The notes below the pieces were generated by a model. The model did not search any database, had not been told where the DNA came from, and saw only the letters and a program-made list of their open reading frames with translations. A stretch of DNA of 35,281 nucleotides from Candidatus Zixiibacteriota bacterium (GTDB lineage Bacteria > Zixibacteria > MSB-5A5 > RBG-16-43-9), in the NCBI GenBank assembly GCA_030692925.1, contig JAUYBY010000006.1, positions 1-35,281 of the forward strand, in the 5' to 3' direction. Every line of letters begins with the position of its first letter. Position 1 is the stretch's first letter. Both the position numbers and the translations under genes were made by a program. This document shows positions 1-6,669 of this stretch, one piece after another.

Positions 1-588
1 AACACCGCCTCGGCCGTAGCTTTAGATTACCTGAAAAGAATTTTTCAGCTCCCCTTAATGGGGGTGATCGAGCCTGGCTCCAGAGCTGCAGTCAAAGTCA
101 CAAAAAGCGGAAGGATAGGGGTGATAGGAACTGCAGGGACCATCCGTTCAAAATCATATACCAAGGCGATTCAGAAAATAGATAAAAAAATCAAGGTCTT
201 CGATTATCCCTGTCCTCTTTTTGTCTCTTTAGCTGAGGAAGGTTACATTGATAAAAAAGCTACTTACTTGATTGCTCAAGAATATTTGACTCCATTGAAA
301 AAACAGAAAATAGACACTTTGGTCTTAGGATGCACTCATTATCCTCTGTTGAGAAAAGTAATCTCGAATGTGATAGGCGAAAATGTCACCCTGATCGATT
401 CGGCAGAGGAGACTGCCCTGGAGGTTAAAAAGATATTGGAACAGAAGGATATGATGAATTCGGCTAGTTCTGAGCCTGCATACAGATTCTATGTCTCGGA
501 TTTTCCTGAAAAGTTTATCCAGATAAGCGAAAGATTTTTAGGGGAAAAGGTCAAAGAGGTTAAGAAGATAGATATTAATAAATACTAG
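1..588 (+). CDS. murI: Glutamate racemase, 5'-truncated by window edge
   Basis: Interconverts L- and D-glutamate for peptidoglycan synthesis in the cytoplasm. The frame is open from base 1 and reads NTASAVALDYLKR..., which is the residue run just after the first catalytic cysteine (family motif CNTASA), so that cysteine lies just outside the window. The second catalytic cysteine is visible in VLGCTHYPLLRKV (Cys codon at 331). About 195 residues are present against roughly 265 for the family, so about 70 N-terminal residues are missing. An internal ATG at 58 (MGVIEPGSRAAV) is a conserved internal stretch and not the start. No terminator with a clear T-run follows; the gap to rdgB is filled with palindromes. 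Confidence 0.93.
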   Translation, partial: NTASAVALDYLKRIFQLPLMGVIEPGSRAAVKVTKSGRIGVIGTAGTIRSKSYTKAIQKIDKKIKVFDYPCPLFVSLAEEGYIDKKATYLIAQEYLTPLKKQKIDTLVLGCTHYPLLRKVISNVIGENVTLIDSAEETALEVKKILEQKDMMNSASSEPAYRFYVSDFPEKFIQISERFLGEKVKEVKKIDINKY

Positions 589-634
589 AAAAAACGTGAG
601 CGTTGTTCGTGAGCGGTTATCGTTGCAGTTTAAT

Positions 635-659
635 GTAGGAACAGGGCTTGTCCCTGTCC
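635..659. repeat. Intergenic palindrome, ACAGGG-CTTGT-CCCTGT class
   Basis: ACAGGG (641-646), loop CTTGT, CCCTGT (652-657), preceded by GTAGGA. It belongs to the same class as 1630-1650 and 13819-13839, which share the CTTGT/CTTGC loop. Confidence 0.7.
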
Positions 660-678
660 GAGTGCAAATAGAGGGTAG

Positions 679-698
679 GTCAGACATTCCTGTCTGAC
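679..698. repeat. Intergenic palindrome GTCAGACA-TTCC-TGTCTGAC
   Basis: Perfect 8-bp stem with a 4-nt loop, preceded by GTAG. Its reverse complement shares the core CAGACAxGAATGTCTG with the palindrome at 813-834. Confidence 0.7.
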
Positions 699-712
699 AA
701 TTAGGAGTAGTA

Positions 713-737
713 GATCCACGTTGCCTCAATGTGGGTC
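713..737. repeat. Intergenic palindrome, 11-bp stem
   Basis: GATCCACGTTG (713-723) pairs with CAATGTGGGTC (727-737) across loop CCT, allowing two G-U pairs. It is flanked by TAG like the other elements in this gap. Confidence 0.55.
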
Positions 738-757
738 GAATATACATTGTTGGTGCC

Positions 758-777
758 GTCGGGTCCCCTGACCCGAC
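758..777. repeat. Intergenic palindrome GTCGGGTC-CCCT-GACCCGAC
   Basis: Perfect 8-bp stem with loop CCCT, followed by a run of eight A. The same 20-bp core recurs exactly at 10116-10135 in an unrelated gap. Confidence 0.75.
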
Positions 778-812
778 AAAAAAAACGAAAAAGGAATTCA
801 GTCTGATGTAGT

Positions 813-834
813 GAACAGACAAGAATGTCTGTTC
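813..834. repeat. Intergenic palindrome GAACAGACA-AGAA-TGTCTGTTC
   Basis: Perfect 9-bp stem with a 4-nt loop, flanked by GTAGT and TAC. Related to the element at 679-698 read on the other strand. Confidence 0.7.
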
Positions 835-857
835 TACCGATTTAAAGGTTTGAAGGT

Positions 858-886
858 GTAGGGGCGACCCGCCGGGTCGCCCCTAC
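858..886. repeat. Long intergenic palindrome just before rdgB
   Basis: GTAGGGGCGACCC (858-870) and GGGTCGCCCCTAC (874-886) form a perfect 13-bp stem around GCC, the strongest hairpin in the window. It ends 19 bases before the rdgB ATG, so it would sit in the leader of any transcript entering from upstream. Confidence 0.8.
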
Positions 887-905
887 CAACACAGCAAAGT
901 CGTAG

Positions 906-1565
906 ATGAAACTAATCTTAGCTACACGCAATCAGCACAAGATAGAAGAGATCAAGAAAATTCTATCTGAACCCGATGAGGAAAAACTTGCCAGGTCAGG
1001 GGACCAGGCAAGCACTAATATTGCGACTCAAAAGTTAGAAATTCTCACCTTGAGAGATTTCCCGGATGTTCCGGAGGTTGAGGAGACCGGGAAAACTATG
1101 CAGGAGAATGCGATTCTTAAAGCTGTGGCAGTATATAATGCTACCGGGATACCTGCCTTAGCAGACGATTCAGGTCTGGAAGTAGATGCTCTGAAAGGTG
1201 CACCTGGAGTAGTTTCTGCCAGGTTTGCAGGGCAGGGATGCACATATAAAGATAATAACGTAAAACTGTTAGGTCTTTTGAAAGGGATTCCTGAGGAGAA
1301 AAGAGGCGCGGCTTTCAGGTGTGTGGTGGCACTGGCTCTCAATCAAAATGATGTCAGAATAGTTGAAGGGAAAGTCAGAGGAGTAATCACAGACAAAGAG
1401 ATCGGGGGAAACGGATTTGGTTATGACCCGGTTTTCTATCATCCTGAATCCGGAAAGACTTTTGCCGAACTTACTCAGGAGGAAAAGAACAGGGTAAGCC
1501 ACCGGGGGATAGCTTTCAGAAAGGCAAAAGAGTTAATAAAAAGATTAATGACGAATAACGGATGA
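906..1565 (+). CDS. rdgB: XTP/dITP pyrophosphatase (RdgB/HAM1 family)
   Basis: Hydrolyses XTP, ITP and dITP to the monophosphates, keeping deaminated purines out of nucleic acid. Family landmarks are the N-terminal TRNQHKIEEI (residues 7-16), the metal-site ADDSGLEVDAL (86-96), GAPGVVSARFAG, and the C-terminal GNGFGYDPVFY...SHRGIAFRKAKEL. The protein is 219 aa against about 195 for the family. The excess is an insertion near residues 22-43 (PDEEKLARSGDQASTNIATQ) between the first helix and strand. No convincing Shine-Dalgarno precedes the ATG; a very stable palindrome ends 19 bases upstream. A murI-rdgB neighbourhood is common. A hairpin with a T-run follows at 1594. Confidence 0.95.
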   Translation: MKLILATRNQHKIEEIKKILSEPDEEKLARSGDQASTNIATQKLEILTLRDFPDVPEVEETGKTMQENAILKAVAVYNATGIPALADDSGLEVDALKGAPGVVSARFAGQGCTYKDNNVKLLGLLKGIPEEKRGAAFRCVVALALNQNDVRIVEGKVRGVITDKEIGGNGFGYDPVFYHPESGKTFAELTQEEKNRVSHRGIAFRKAKELIKRLMTNNG

Positions 1566-1593
1566 CGAATAAAGACCTTCAAGGCAGTGTAGC

Positions 1594-1622
1594 GGAAGGC
1601 TTCAGCCTTCCATCATTTTTTA
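1594..1622 (+). terminator. Probable rho-independent terminator of rdgB
   Basis: GGAAGGC-TTCA-GCCTTCC (1594-1611) is followed by ATCATTTTTT. Stem, tetraloop and T-run all fit, 29 bases after the rdgB stop. Confidence 0.6.
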
Positions 1623-1629
1623 AAAGTAG

Positions 1630-1650
1630 GGGAGGGGCTTGTCCCCTCCC
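1630..1650. repeat. Intergenic palindrome GGGAGGGG-CTTGT-CCCCTCCC
   Basis: Perfect 8-bp stem with the CTTGT loop seen also at 635-659; preceded by GTA. No T-run directly follows, so it is not an obvious terminator. Confidence 0.7.
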
Positions 1651-1677
1651 GTCCCTCTGAAACCTACAGCAGAGTGG

Positions 1678-1701
1678 CACCCTCAAACTTGTTTGAGGGT
1701 G
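1678..1701. repeat. Intergenic palindrome CACCCTCAAAC-TT-GTTTGAGGGTG
   Basis: Perfect 11-bp stem with a 2-nt loop. An identical stem with loop TC is at 8440-8463 and a half-copy is at 8507-8524. Confidence 0.8.
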
Positions 1702-1732
1702 ATGCAGCCGTCAGCGGCGGGACTGTGCCCTA
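1702..1732. repeat. Degenerate palindrome ending GTGCCCTAC
   Basis: Reads GCCGTCAGCGGCGGGACTG then TGCCCTAC. It resembles the right arm of the GGGGCATCCCGCC...GCGGGACAGTGCCCC element at 10230-10263, with a poor left arm. Confidence 0.4.
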
Positions 1733-1774
1733 CACCTTTTTGAAATATAGAGCCTTCCAATATTCATTTTGGGG

Positions 1775-1802
1775 TTGACGTAAATCAAAAAAGGGGTATA
1801 TT
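1775..1802 (+). promoter_or_regulatory. Sigma-70-type promoter for the 944-aa exported protein
   Basis: TTGACG (1775-1780), a 16-bp spacer, then TATATT (1797-1802). This would give a leader of about 70 bases before the ATG at 1879. Confidence 0.5.
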
Positions 1803-1878
1803 TATACGGGTAGGGGGAGTTCTAAATTAAGAATCGGTGGAAAAGAGCCGATTTCTCTATTAAAAAAAGGAGAAGATT

Positions 1879-4713
1879 ATGAAAAAGCTCAAACTTGCCT
1901 TTTTTCTTATCCTTCTCTTGCTTTCCACCTCAATTGCCCGGACTACTGAGGTTAGTAAATCGAGTTATTATCAATCCCTTTTGGAAAGCAGGGCAAATCT
2001 GGAAAATTCAGGGTTTACCTCTCTGAACATTTTACAGCAAAGATTGAATCAAGATGAATTCATCCATAATTTCGCAGGGGCAGGTTTGAAACCTGTCCTT
2101 ACTTTGTTTTCTACAGGAACCCCCAAAGCTGTTTCACTGCTCGGGGATTTCAGGGTTAATGAAGAGAATTATTCAGCCACGTTTTCTCAGAGAAGGCCGG
2201 ATATAGCTTCGTTTACAGACGGCAGTTTCGTCTCTGTATGGCAGGATGAAAGAAACGGGGACTGGGATCTATTCTGTCAGAAGATCAATTCCTCTGGTGC
2301 AGCCGTAGGGTCCAATCTCAAAATAGTTGCAGACACTCGACATACTGACCAACTGGAGCCATCTATAACCAGTGCACTGGACAGCAACCTGGTATTAGTC
2401 TGGGTGGATGGGGCTGAGCTGAACATCTATGGTCAAAGATATTCTCCTGATCTTTCGACTGTGGGGGATACCTTCAGGATAAACGACAGCAATATGCCTA
2501 ACAGCGCTTTTGAACCTGAAGTGAAATCTTTCACTGATGGAAGCTTTGTGACTGTCTGGGTGGATATTAGTACGGGGAACAATCTTTATGCCAGAAGATA
2601 TAATTCCTCAGGTAATCCTCTTGGTCCGAGCTTCAAGGTCAATAGCCAGGTTGGAATTGCTCCTCCCAAATCCCCTTCGGTTTCTTTTGATAAGAACGGC
2701 AGGTTCGCAATTGCCTGGGAGGATTATCGAAACTTGGATGCGGATATTTATTTTCAGAGATATGATTCTGCTGGCGTTGCCGCAGGCGGTAATGTTTTAG
2801 CCAACATAGATTCGCTAAGCGAAGATCAGTACTCTCCTTCAGTGGCTAAAAGGACTAATGGAGACTTTATGATGACCTGGGTGGATACCAGAGGAGGAAA
2901 GGTCAATATCTTTGCTCGCTTGTTCGACTCCGCGGGAAATCCCAAGACTTCTCCTTTTAAGGTCAACTCAGATACCGGGTCTGCTCAGCACTGGGAGCCG
3001 AAAATAGATTCTGACACTATGAGAAATTACACTATAGTCTGGGGGGATTACAGAAATGAGCCAGCGATCTACTTCCAGAAATACGATTCTACAGGCACAG
3101 TCATCGGCTCTAATACCAAACTAAGTGACAATGGAGTGCAGGGATTCAAGGATAACCCGACTTTATCTGTTATGGCAAATGGTGATTTTACCTCAGTCTG
3201 GAGTGATCACAGGGGAAAAAGCTATGATATCTATTTTCAGAGGGTAATTTCTGGAACTCTTTCAGGCACAAATTTCAAGCTGAATGACGATTCAACCGGG
3301 GCGATACAGAACGAGCCAGCAATTGCGAAGGACCTGGACAAGAACTTCATCTTCGCATGGACTGATTACAGAAATGGATACGGCGATATCTATCTTAAAA
3401 AATATACCCGTTTCGGGGATCTGATCTTTTCTGACCGGAGAGCTGATACCAATAACTCTTCTGCCCCTTGCGCCCAGCCTGATCTGGCAACTGATGGCTC
3501 CAGGAATATACTGGTGGTCTGGCAGGATTTCAGAGCCGGCTTGAATATCTATGCCCAAAGATTTAATCCGTCAGGTAATCCAGTGGATACCAATTTTCAG
3601 GTGAACAACTCTACCAGCCTGAACAATTCCCCAGGCTGTGCCAAATCCTATGATGGGAAATCGATAATAGCGTGGGCTGCTACCCAATCCGGGATAAAGA
3701 ATATTTATGCCCGTCTATACAGCAGCAGCGGCAGCCCGGTTGACACCAGCTTTAAGGTGAACGACGATCTGCAAGCTGTTGACCATCTGAATCCAAAAGT
3801 AGGAATGGACAGCTCAGGCAATTTTACAGTTGCCTGGTATGACAAAAGAAACTCGCAGGAAAAAATCTACCTGCAGAGGTATAATTCCTCAGGCGGAAAG
3901 ACAGGTTCGAATTTCGCATCCTATACTGATTCTTTGAACGCGATTCAAAGGGAGTTTGATTTGAGCGTGAACAGCAAAGGGAATATGGTTCTTGCCTGGA
4001 CTCAGCTTGACGGAACAAAGAACAATCTTTATGCCCAGAGGTATTCCAGCTCAGGGACCCCCTTGGGGAATAATTTTCTGGTCAACGACCCCGCAGGAAT
4101 ACCGGCAGAACCCTCGGTCTCAATAGACGATGATACCTTTTTCGTGGTAGTCTGGACTGATTACCGTTCCGGCAGCCCGCAGATATATTCTCAGGTTTAT
4201 TACTTCAATGAAGGGTTACCTTCTGGAGGAAACTCCATAGTTGACAATGACCTGACTAATGCTCTACATTTGAGCCCGGATGTGGCTTTATCCCCTCCCA
4301 ATATTTACACTGCCTGGGTGGATAACCGGACTCCTGGAGATGGGTTTGATATTTTCGCCAATACGATTAAGTATAGACAGACCGGGGTGAAAGAAGATCA
4401 GGTTAACCTGCCATTTACATTTGATTTGCACCAGAACTATCCCAATCCGTTCAACCCAGCCACCACCATTGCTTTTACCGTTCATGGTTCACAGTTCATG
4501 GTTCATAGTCCCATCCGCACCACTCTGTGCATATACAATATAAAAGGGGAGAGGGTAAGAACTTTGGTGGATGAAAATAGATTGCCGGGTAATTACAAAG
4601 TAATCTGGGATGGGAAGGACGATGCGGGTAAAAAGGTTGCCAGCGGAGTTTATTTCTATAGATTGAATGTAGGGGAGAATTCTATTTCAAAGAGGATGGT
4701 TCTTTTAAAGTAA
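1879..4713 (+). CDS. Secreted repeat (propeller-like) protein with FlgD/T9SS-like sorting tail
   Basis: 944 aa. A signal peptide (MKKLKLAFFLILLLLSTSIA) follows a strong Shine-Dalgarno (AAGGAG, 8 bases before ATG). Residues ~90-830 hold about 14 repeats of ~50 residues with the pattern 'P(S/D)...DGxFxxxWxDxRxGxxxIYxQRYxSSGxxxGxxFxVN', probably beta-propeller or beta-helix blades. Residues ~846-944 are a C-terminal Ig-like FlgD/Por_Secre_tail domain: NYPNPFNPATTIAF, then TTLCIYNIKGERVRTLVD, then GVYFYRL...KRMVLLK. In this superphylum such tails direct export to the cell surface. The sorting domain carries an in-frame insertion made of two 14-bp direct repeats (4480-4507). The ligand is unknown; the role is probably extracellular binding or surface display. 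Confidence 0.9.
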   Translation: MKKLKLAFFLILLLLSTSIARTTEVSKSSYYQSLLESRANLENSGFTSLNILQQRLNQDEFIHNFAGAGLKPVLTLFSTGTPKAVSLLGDFRVNEENYSATFSQRRPDIASFTDGSFVSVWQDERNGDWDLFCQKINSSGAAVGSNLKIVADTRHTDQLEPSITSALDSNLVLVWVDGAELNIYGQRYSPDLSTVGDTFRINDSNMPNSAFEPEVKSFTDGSFVTVWVDISTGNNLYARRYNSSGNPLGPSFKVNSQVGIAPPKSPSVSFDKNGRFAIAWEDYRNLDADIYFQRYDSAGVAAGGNVLANIDSLSEDQYSPSVAKRTNGDFMMTWVDTRGGKVNIFARLFDSAGNPKTSPFKVNSDTGSAQHWEPKIDSDTMRNYTIVWGDYRNEPAIYFQKYDSTGTVIGSNTKLSDNGVQGFKDNPTLSVMANGDFTSVWSDHRGKSYDIYFQRVISGTLSGTNFKLNDDSTGAIQNEPAIAKDLDKNFIFAWTDYRNGYGDIYLKKYTRFGDLIFSDRRADTNNSSAPCAQPDLATDGSRNILVVWQDFRAGLNIYAQRFNPSGNPVDTNFQVNNSTSLNNSPGCAKSYDGKSIIAWAATQSGIKNIYARLYSSSGSPVDTSFKVNDDLQAVDHLNPKVGMDSSGNFTVAWYDKRNSQEKIYLQRYNSSGGKTGSNFASYTDSLNAIQREFDLSVNSKGNMVLAWTQLDGTKNNLYAQRYSSSGTPLGNNFLVNDPAGIPAEPSVSIDDDTFFVVVWTDYRSGSPQIYSQVYYFNEGLPSGGNSIVDNDLTNALHLSPDVALSPPNIYTAWVDNRTPGDGFDIFANTIKYRQTGVKEDQVNLPFTFDLHQNYPNPFNPATTIAFTVHGSQFMVHSPIRTTLCIYNIKGERVRTLVDENRLPGNYKVIWDGKDDAGKKVASGVYFYRLNVGENSISKRMVLLK
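4480..4507 (+). repeat. Two 14-bp direct repeats inside the sorting-tail coding sequence
   Basis: GTTCATGGTTCACA (4480-4493) is followed directly by GTTCATGGTTCATA (4494-4507). Translated in frame they add VHGSQFMVHS to a domain that normally runs straight from the NPFNP strand to the TTLxIYN strand. Confidence 0.75.
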
Positions 4714-4726
4714 TTATTTTTTGTAG

Positions 4727-4745
4727 GGGCTGGGTTCCCCAGCCC
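4727..4745. repeat. Intergenic palindrome GGGCTGGG-TTC-CCCAGCCC
   Basis: Perfect 8-bp stem with a 3-nt loop, preceded by GTAG. It lies 14 bases after the stop of the 944-aa gene. Confidence 0.7.
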
Positions 4746-4760
4746 AAATCAGTAAGGCAC

Positions 4761-4797
4761 AGGGGTGAGGTAACCTCGCCCCTACAAATTTTTTTTT
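4761..4797 (+). terminator. Palindrome with T-run, probable terminator
   Basis: AGGGGTGAGG (4761-4770) pairs with CCTCGCCCCT (4774-4783) around TAA with one G-U pair, and ACAAA plus about nine T follow. It is the one GTAGGGG-type palindrome here that has a proper T-run, and it could end the 944-aa gene transcript. Confidence 0.55.
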
Positions 4798-4805
4798 AGA
4801 GCAGT

Positions 4806-4828
4806 AGAGACGCATTGAATGCGTCTCT
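4806..4828. repeat. Intergenic palindrome AGAGACGCAT-TGA-ATGCGTCTCT
   Basis: Perfect 10-bp stem with a 3-nt loop, preceded by GCAGT. It sits 34 bases before the start of the truncated FG-GAP paralogue. Confidence 0.7.
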
Positions 4829-4861
4829 GATTCTCAAATGTCCCAATAAAAAGGAGATAGT

Positions 4862-5020
4862 ATGTTCAAGCATCAGGTGAAAGGATATTCATTTCTCATA
4901 GCGAGTTTCCTCCTTTTCCTCGTTTTCCTCCAGCCCGTTTTTGCAGTCATACCTCTGGAAACCTCTCCTTCCTGGCGCTCTCTGGAGTCGCGGTCACCTT
5001 CGATAAATTATTACTCTTAC
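4862..5020 (+). pseudogene. 5' fragment of an FG-GAP exported protein (paralogue of 6670-8301)
   Basis: Starts with a good Shine-Dalgarno (AAAAAGGAGATAGT then ATG) and a signal peptide (MFKHQVKGYSFLIASFLLFLVFLQPVFA). It continues with VIPLETSPSWRSLESRSPSINYYS, matching residues ~30-53 of the intact gene at 6670 (VIPLETSPSWRSLESRAPSESYYS). A 29-base stretch (4949-4977) is identical to 6757-6785. Homology stops at about 5018-5020, exactly where the reverse-strand amidase fragment begins; the frame then runs on in unrelated sequence to a stop at 5101. The whole propeller and dockerin part is missing. It is a relic of recombination, or an assembly join. Confidence 0.75.
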
Positions 5021-5275
5021 ATCAAGGTAAAGCGTTTCGTCTGTTGTCCGAGTCATAAGCACAGGTGCTACGTAAAATTCAATTTTACTTTTCAAAGCTA
5101 AACCCACTGTAAGATTAGCATTCTTCTCCAGGACACCATATACCGGTCCCACCGCCCCGGAGTATATCCCACCGTGCCCCGGGTCAATACACACATAATA
5201 AGAAGCAAATAATTCAGAAGGAATTCTAAAGGAATAAATTAGAAATAACCATAAAATTATACTTCTCTTCATCAT
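5017..5275 (-). pseudogene. N-terminal fragment of N-acetylmuramoyl-L-alanine amidase (Amidase_3)
   Basis: Reads MMKRSIILWLFLIYSFRIPSELFA (signal peptide) and then YYVCIDPGHGGIYSGAVGPVYGVLEKNANLTVGLALKSKIE...VLMTRTTDETLYLDVR. DPGHGG supplies the first zinc-ligand His and GVLEK the Glu ligand of the AmiA/B/C-type zinc fold. The protein breaks off right after the TRTxD...DVR segment, where intact family members continue with R...AN. The later His ligand and catalytic Glu are absent, so it cannot be active. It starts 36 bases after the stop of the PD40 gene on the same strand, so the two were probably an operon. The break coincides with the end of the FG-GAP fragment. Confidence 0.75.
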
Positions 5276-5310
5276 TTTTACACCCCAGATATAAAAAGAT
5301 TATTTCTCAG

Positions 5311-6330
5311 TTACTTTATTTTTGCAACGAAAATTTTCCCAGTTGTTTGACTGTGATAAGCAATCTTTGAACCATCAGGACTCCAAGATGCGTCTTTTTC
5401 TATGTCATCAGGGTTTGCAGCAATTGCTACCTTTCCTGTGCCGTCGGCATTTACCATATATATGTCTTTGTCGTAGGTGAAATGACCATCTTCTATGGTT
5501 AAGTTAAAGAGTAGCTTCTTACCATCTGGGGCCCATGTCGACCCCACTATTTCACCACCTGCAATCAAACCTGGTGAAATTTCTCGTGCGTCAACATCCA
5601 AATCCGTTAATAGTTCGCCCTTTAGATTTAGTATCACAAGACCCGCGGCGTATCTGGAAGCTCCAGCAAGGATTTTTGTATTGTCAGGGGATAGTCGAGG
5701 AAAATAGTATTTCTGATCACCAGATGTTACTTGTTTTTTCACTGAATGATCGATGCTTTCGACCCAAATGTCACCTGTTGGGTACGGTGTAATGACGCAT
5801 CGCCACTGTTTCTTGGCGGAATCGGGGCTTAGTTTTCCCTGCTTTATTATTTTGAAGACATTACACCCCCAATCTTTGAATCCACCTTCACACTCGTAAT
5901 ATCCCACTGTTCCATCAGGCAGAACCATAGGCTTTGTGATCTTTGGCGGAGAGATTTTGGAGAAAGTGGTATCGCGGACAACAGCGGTAACTCGACCATC
6001 AATAGTAATTCTTTTTATACCTAATCTCGGCATAACCGCTATGCTTTCTGCTTTTGGGTATTCCCTTTCATACACCACAAACTCCGAATCGCTCATCCAT
6101 TCAAAAAAATCAGGTCGAATCTCGGCTACTTTTTTGAGCTCCCCTTTTCCATCTGCACTTCTTACACAAAGCCATCCACCTGACATAAAGGCAAGTCTGG
6201 TTCCATCTGGTGACCACTTTGGAGGTCCTCCTTTGCCAATCTCTATGGTCTCAAAACTCTGAGCAAATATCAAAGACGCAAAGCCCAAACATAAAACGAA
6301 CAAAGCCAGCAAGAGAATTCTACTTTTCAT
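5311..6330 (-). CDS. Exported TolB-like WD40/PD40 beta-propeller protein
   Basis: 339 aa. A signal peptide (MKSRILLLALFVLCLGFASLIFA) follows a GGGAGA Shine-Dalgarno. PD40-type blades are visible near the start (GGPPKWSPDGTRLAFMSGGWLCVRSADG), in the middle (YYFPRLSPDNTKILAGAS, STWAPDGKKLLFNL) and at the end (DASWSPDGSKIAYHSQTTGKIFVAKIK). The WSPDG signature is that of TolB and related periplasmic propellers. It lacks the N-terminal TolB domain, so it is not TolB itself; a role in binding or scaffolding in the envelope is likely but unproven. The truncated amidase gene follows on the same strand. Confidence 0.85.
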   Translation of the reverse strand: MKSRILLLALFVLCLGFASLIFAQSFETIEIGKGGPPKWSPDGTRLAFMSGGWLCVRSADGKGELKKVAEIRPDFFEWMSDSEFVVYEREYPKAESIAVMPRLGIKRITIDGRVTAVVRDTTFSKISPPKITKPMVLPDGTVGYYECEGGFKDWGCNVFKIIKQGKLSPDSAKKQWRCVITPYPTGDIWVESIDHSVKKQVTSGDQKYYFPRLSPDNTKILAGASRYAAGLVILNLKGELLTDLDVDAREISPGLIAGGEIVGSTWAPDGKKLLFNLTIEDGHFTYDKDIYMVNADGTGKVAIAANPDDIEKDASWSPDGSKIAYHSQTTGKIFVAKIK

Positions 6331-6384
6331 AATAGTTTCTCCCTTTTTAAATTTTTAGTGTAAAATCCTAGTTTTGCTATTTAA

Positions 6385-6412
6385 AATTTAATACATTTAT
6401 TTCTGTCGTCAA
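6385..6412 (-). promoter_or_regulatory. Possible promoter of the PD40 gene
   Basis: On the minus strand TTGACG (6412-6407), 16 bp, then TAAATT (6390-6385). The -10 is weak. The rest of the 6331-6669 gap is AT-rich with no gene and no palindromes of the local type. Confidence 0.35.
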
Positions 6413-6609
6413 GTAAAAAAAAGGACTTTTTGGGAGAAAAAAATTCTTCTTTTAAGTCGTCATCTAAGCCCAGGGCTAAAATCCTGCAAGACTCACAAGG
6501 TAATGTTTCCACTTATTTTTGCCGAATTAGTTAAATGAATCTATTGGTTTAAACTAACCCTAAGAGTCTTTGGTTCACAATGAGTTTTAAAATTACATGA
6601 TTTTGCCTC

Positions 6610-6638
6610 TTGACTAATTTGGCTTTTAGGTTATTATA
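6610..6638 (+). promoter_or_regulatory. Promoter for the FG-GAP/dockerin gene at 6670
   Basis: TTGACT (6610-6615), then ATTATA/TATTAT around 6632-6638 at 16-17 bp spacing. The leader to the TTG start would be about 25 bases and contains AAAAGGAG. Confidence 0.5.
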
Positions 6639-6669
6639 AAATTAGAATCATAAGGAAAAGGAGCAAATT

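Noticed and set aside
538..822. 94-aa minus-strand ORF over the first gap
   Set aside because: It is read entirely through palindromic repeats and has no domain, signal or ribosome-binding site.
635..886. CRISPR-like array in the murI-rdgB gap
   Set aside because: Six palindromes occur close together, but they are of different sequence and irregular spacing; there is no repeat-spacer pattern and no cas gene.
5495..6262. Plus-strand ORFs of 70-108 aa opposite the PD40 gene
   Set aside because: They are antisense shadows of a well-supported gene with signal peptide and WSPDG blades.
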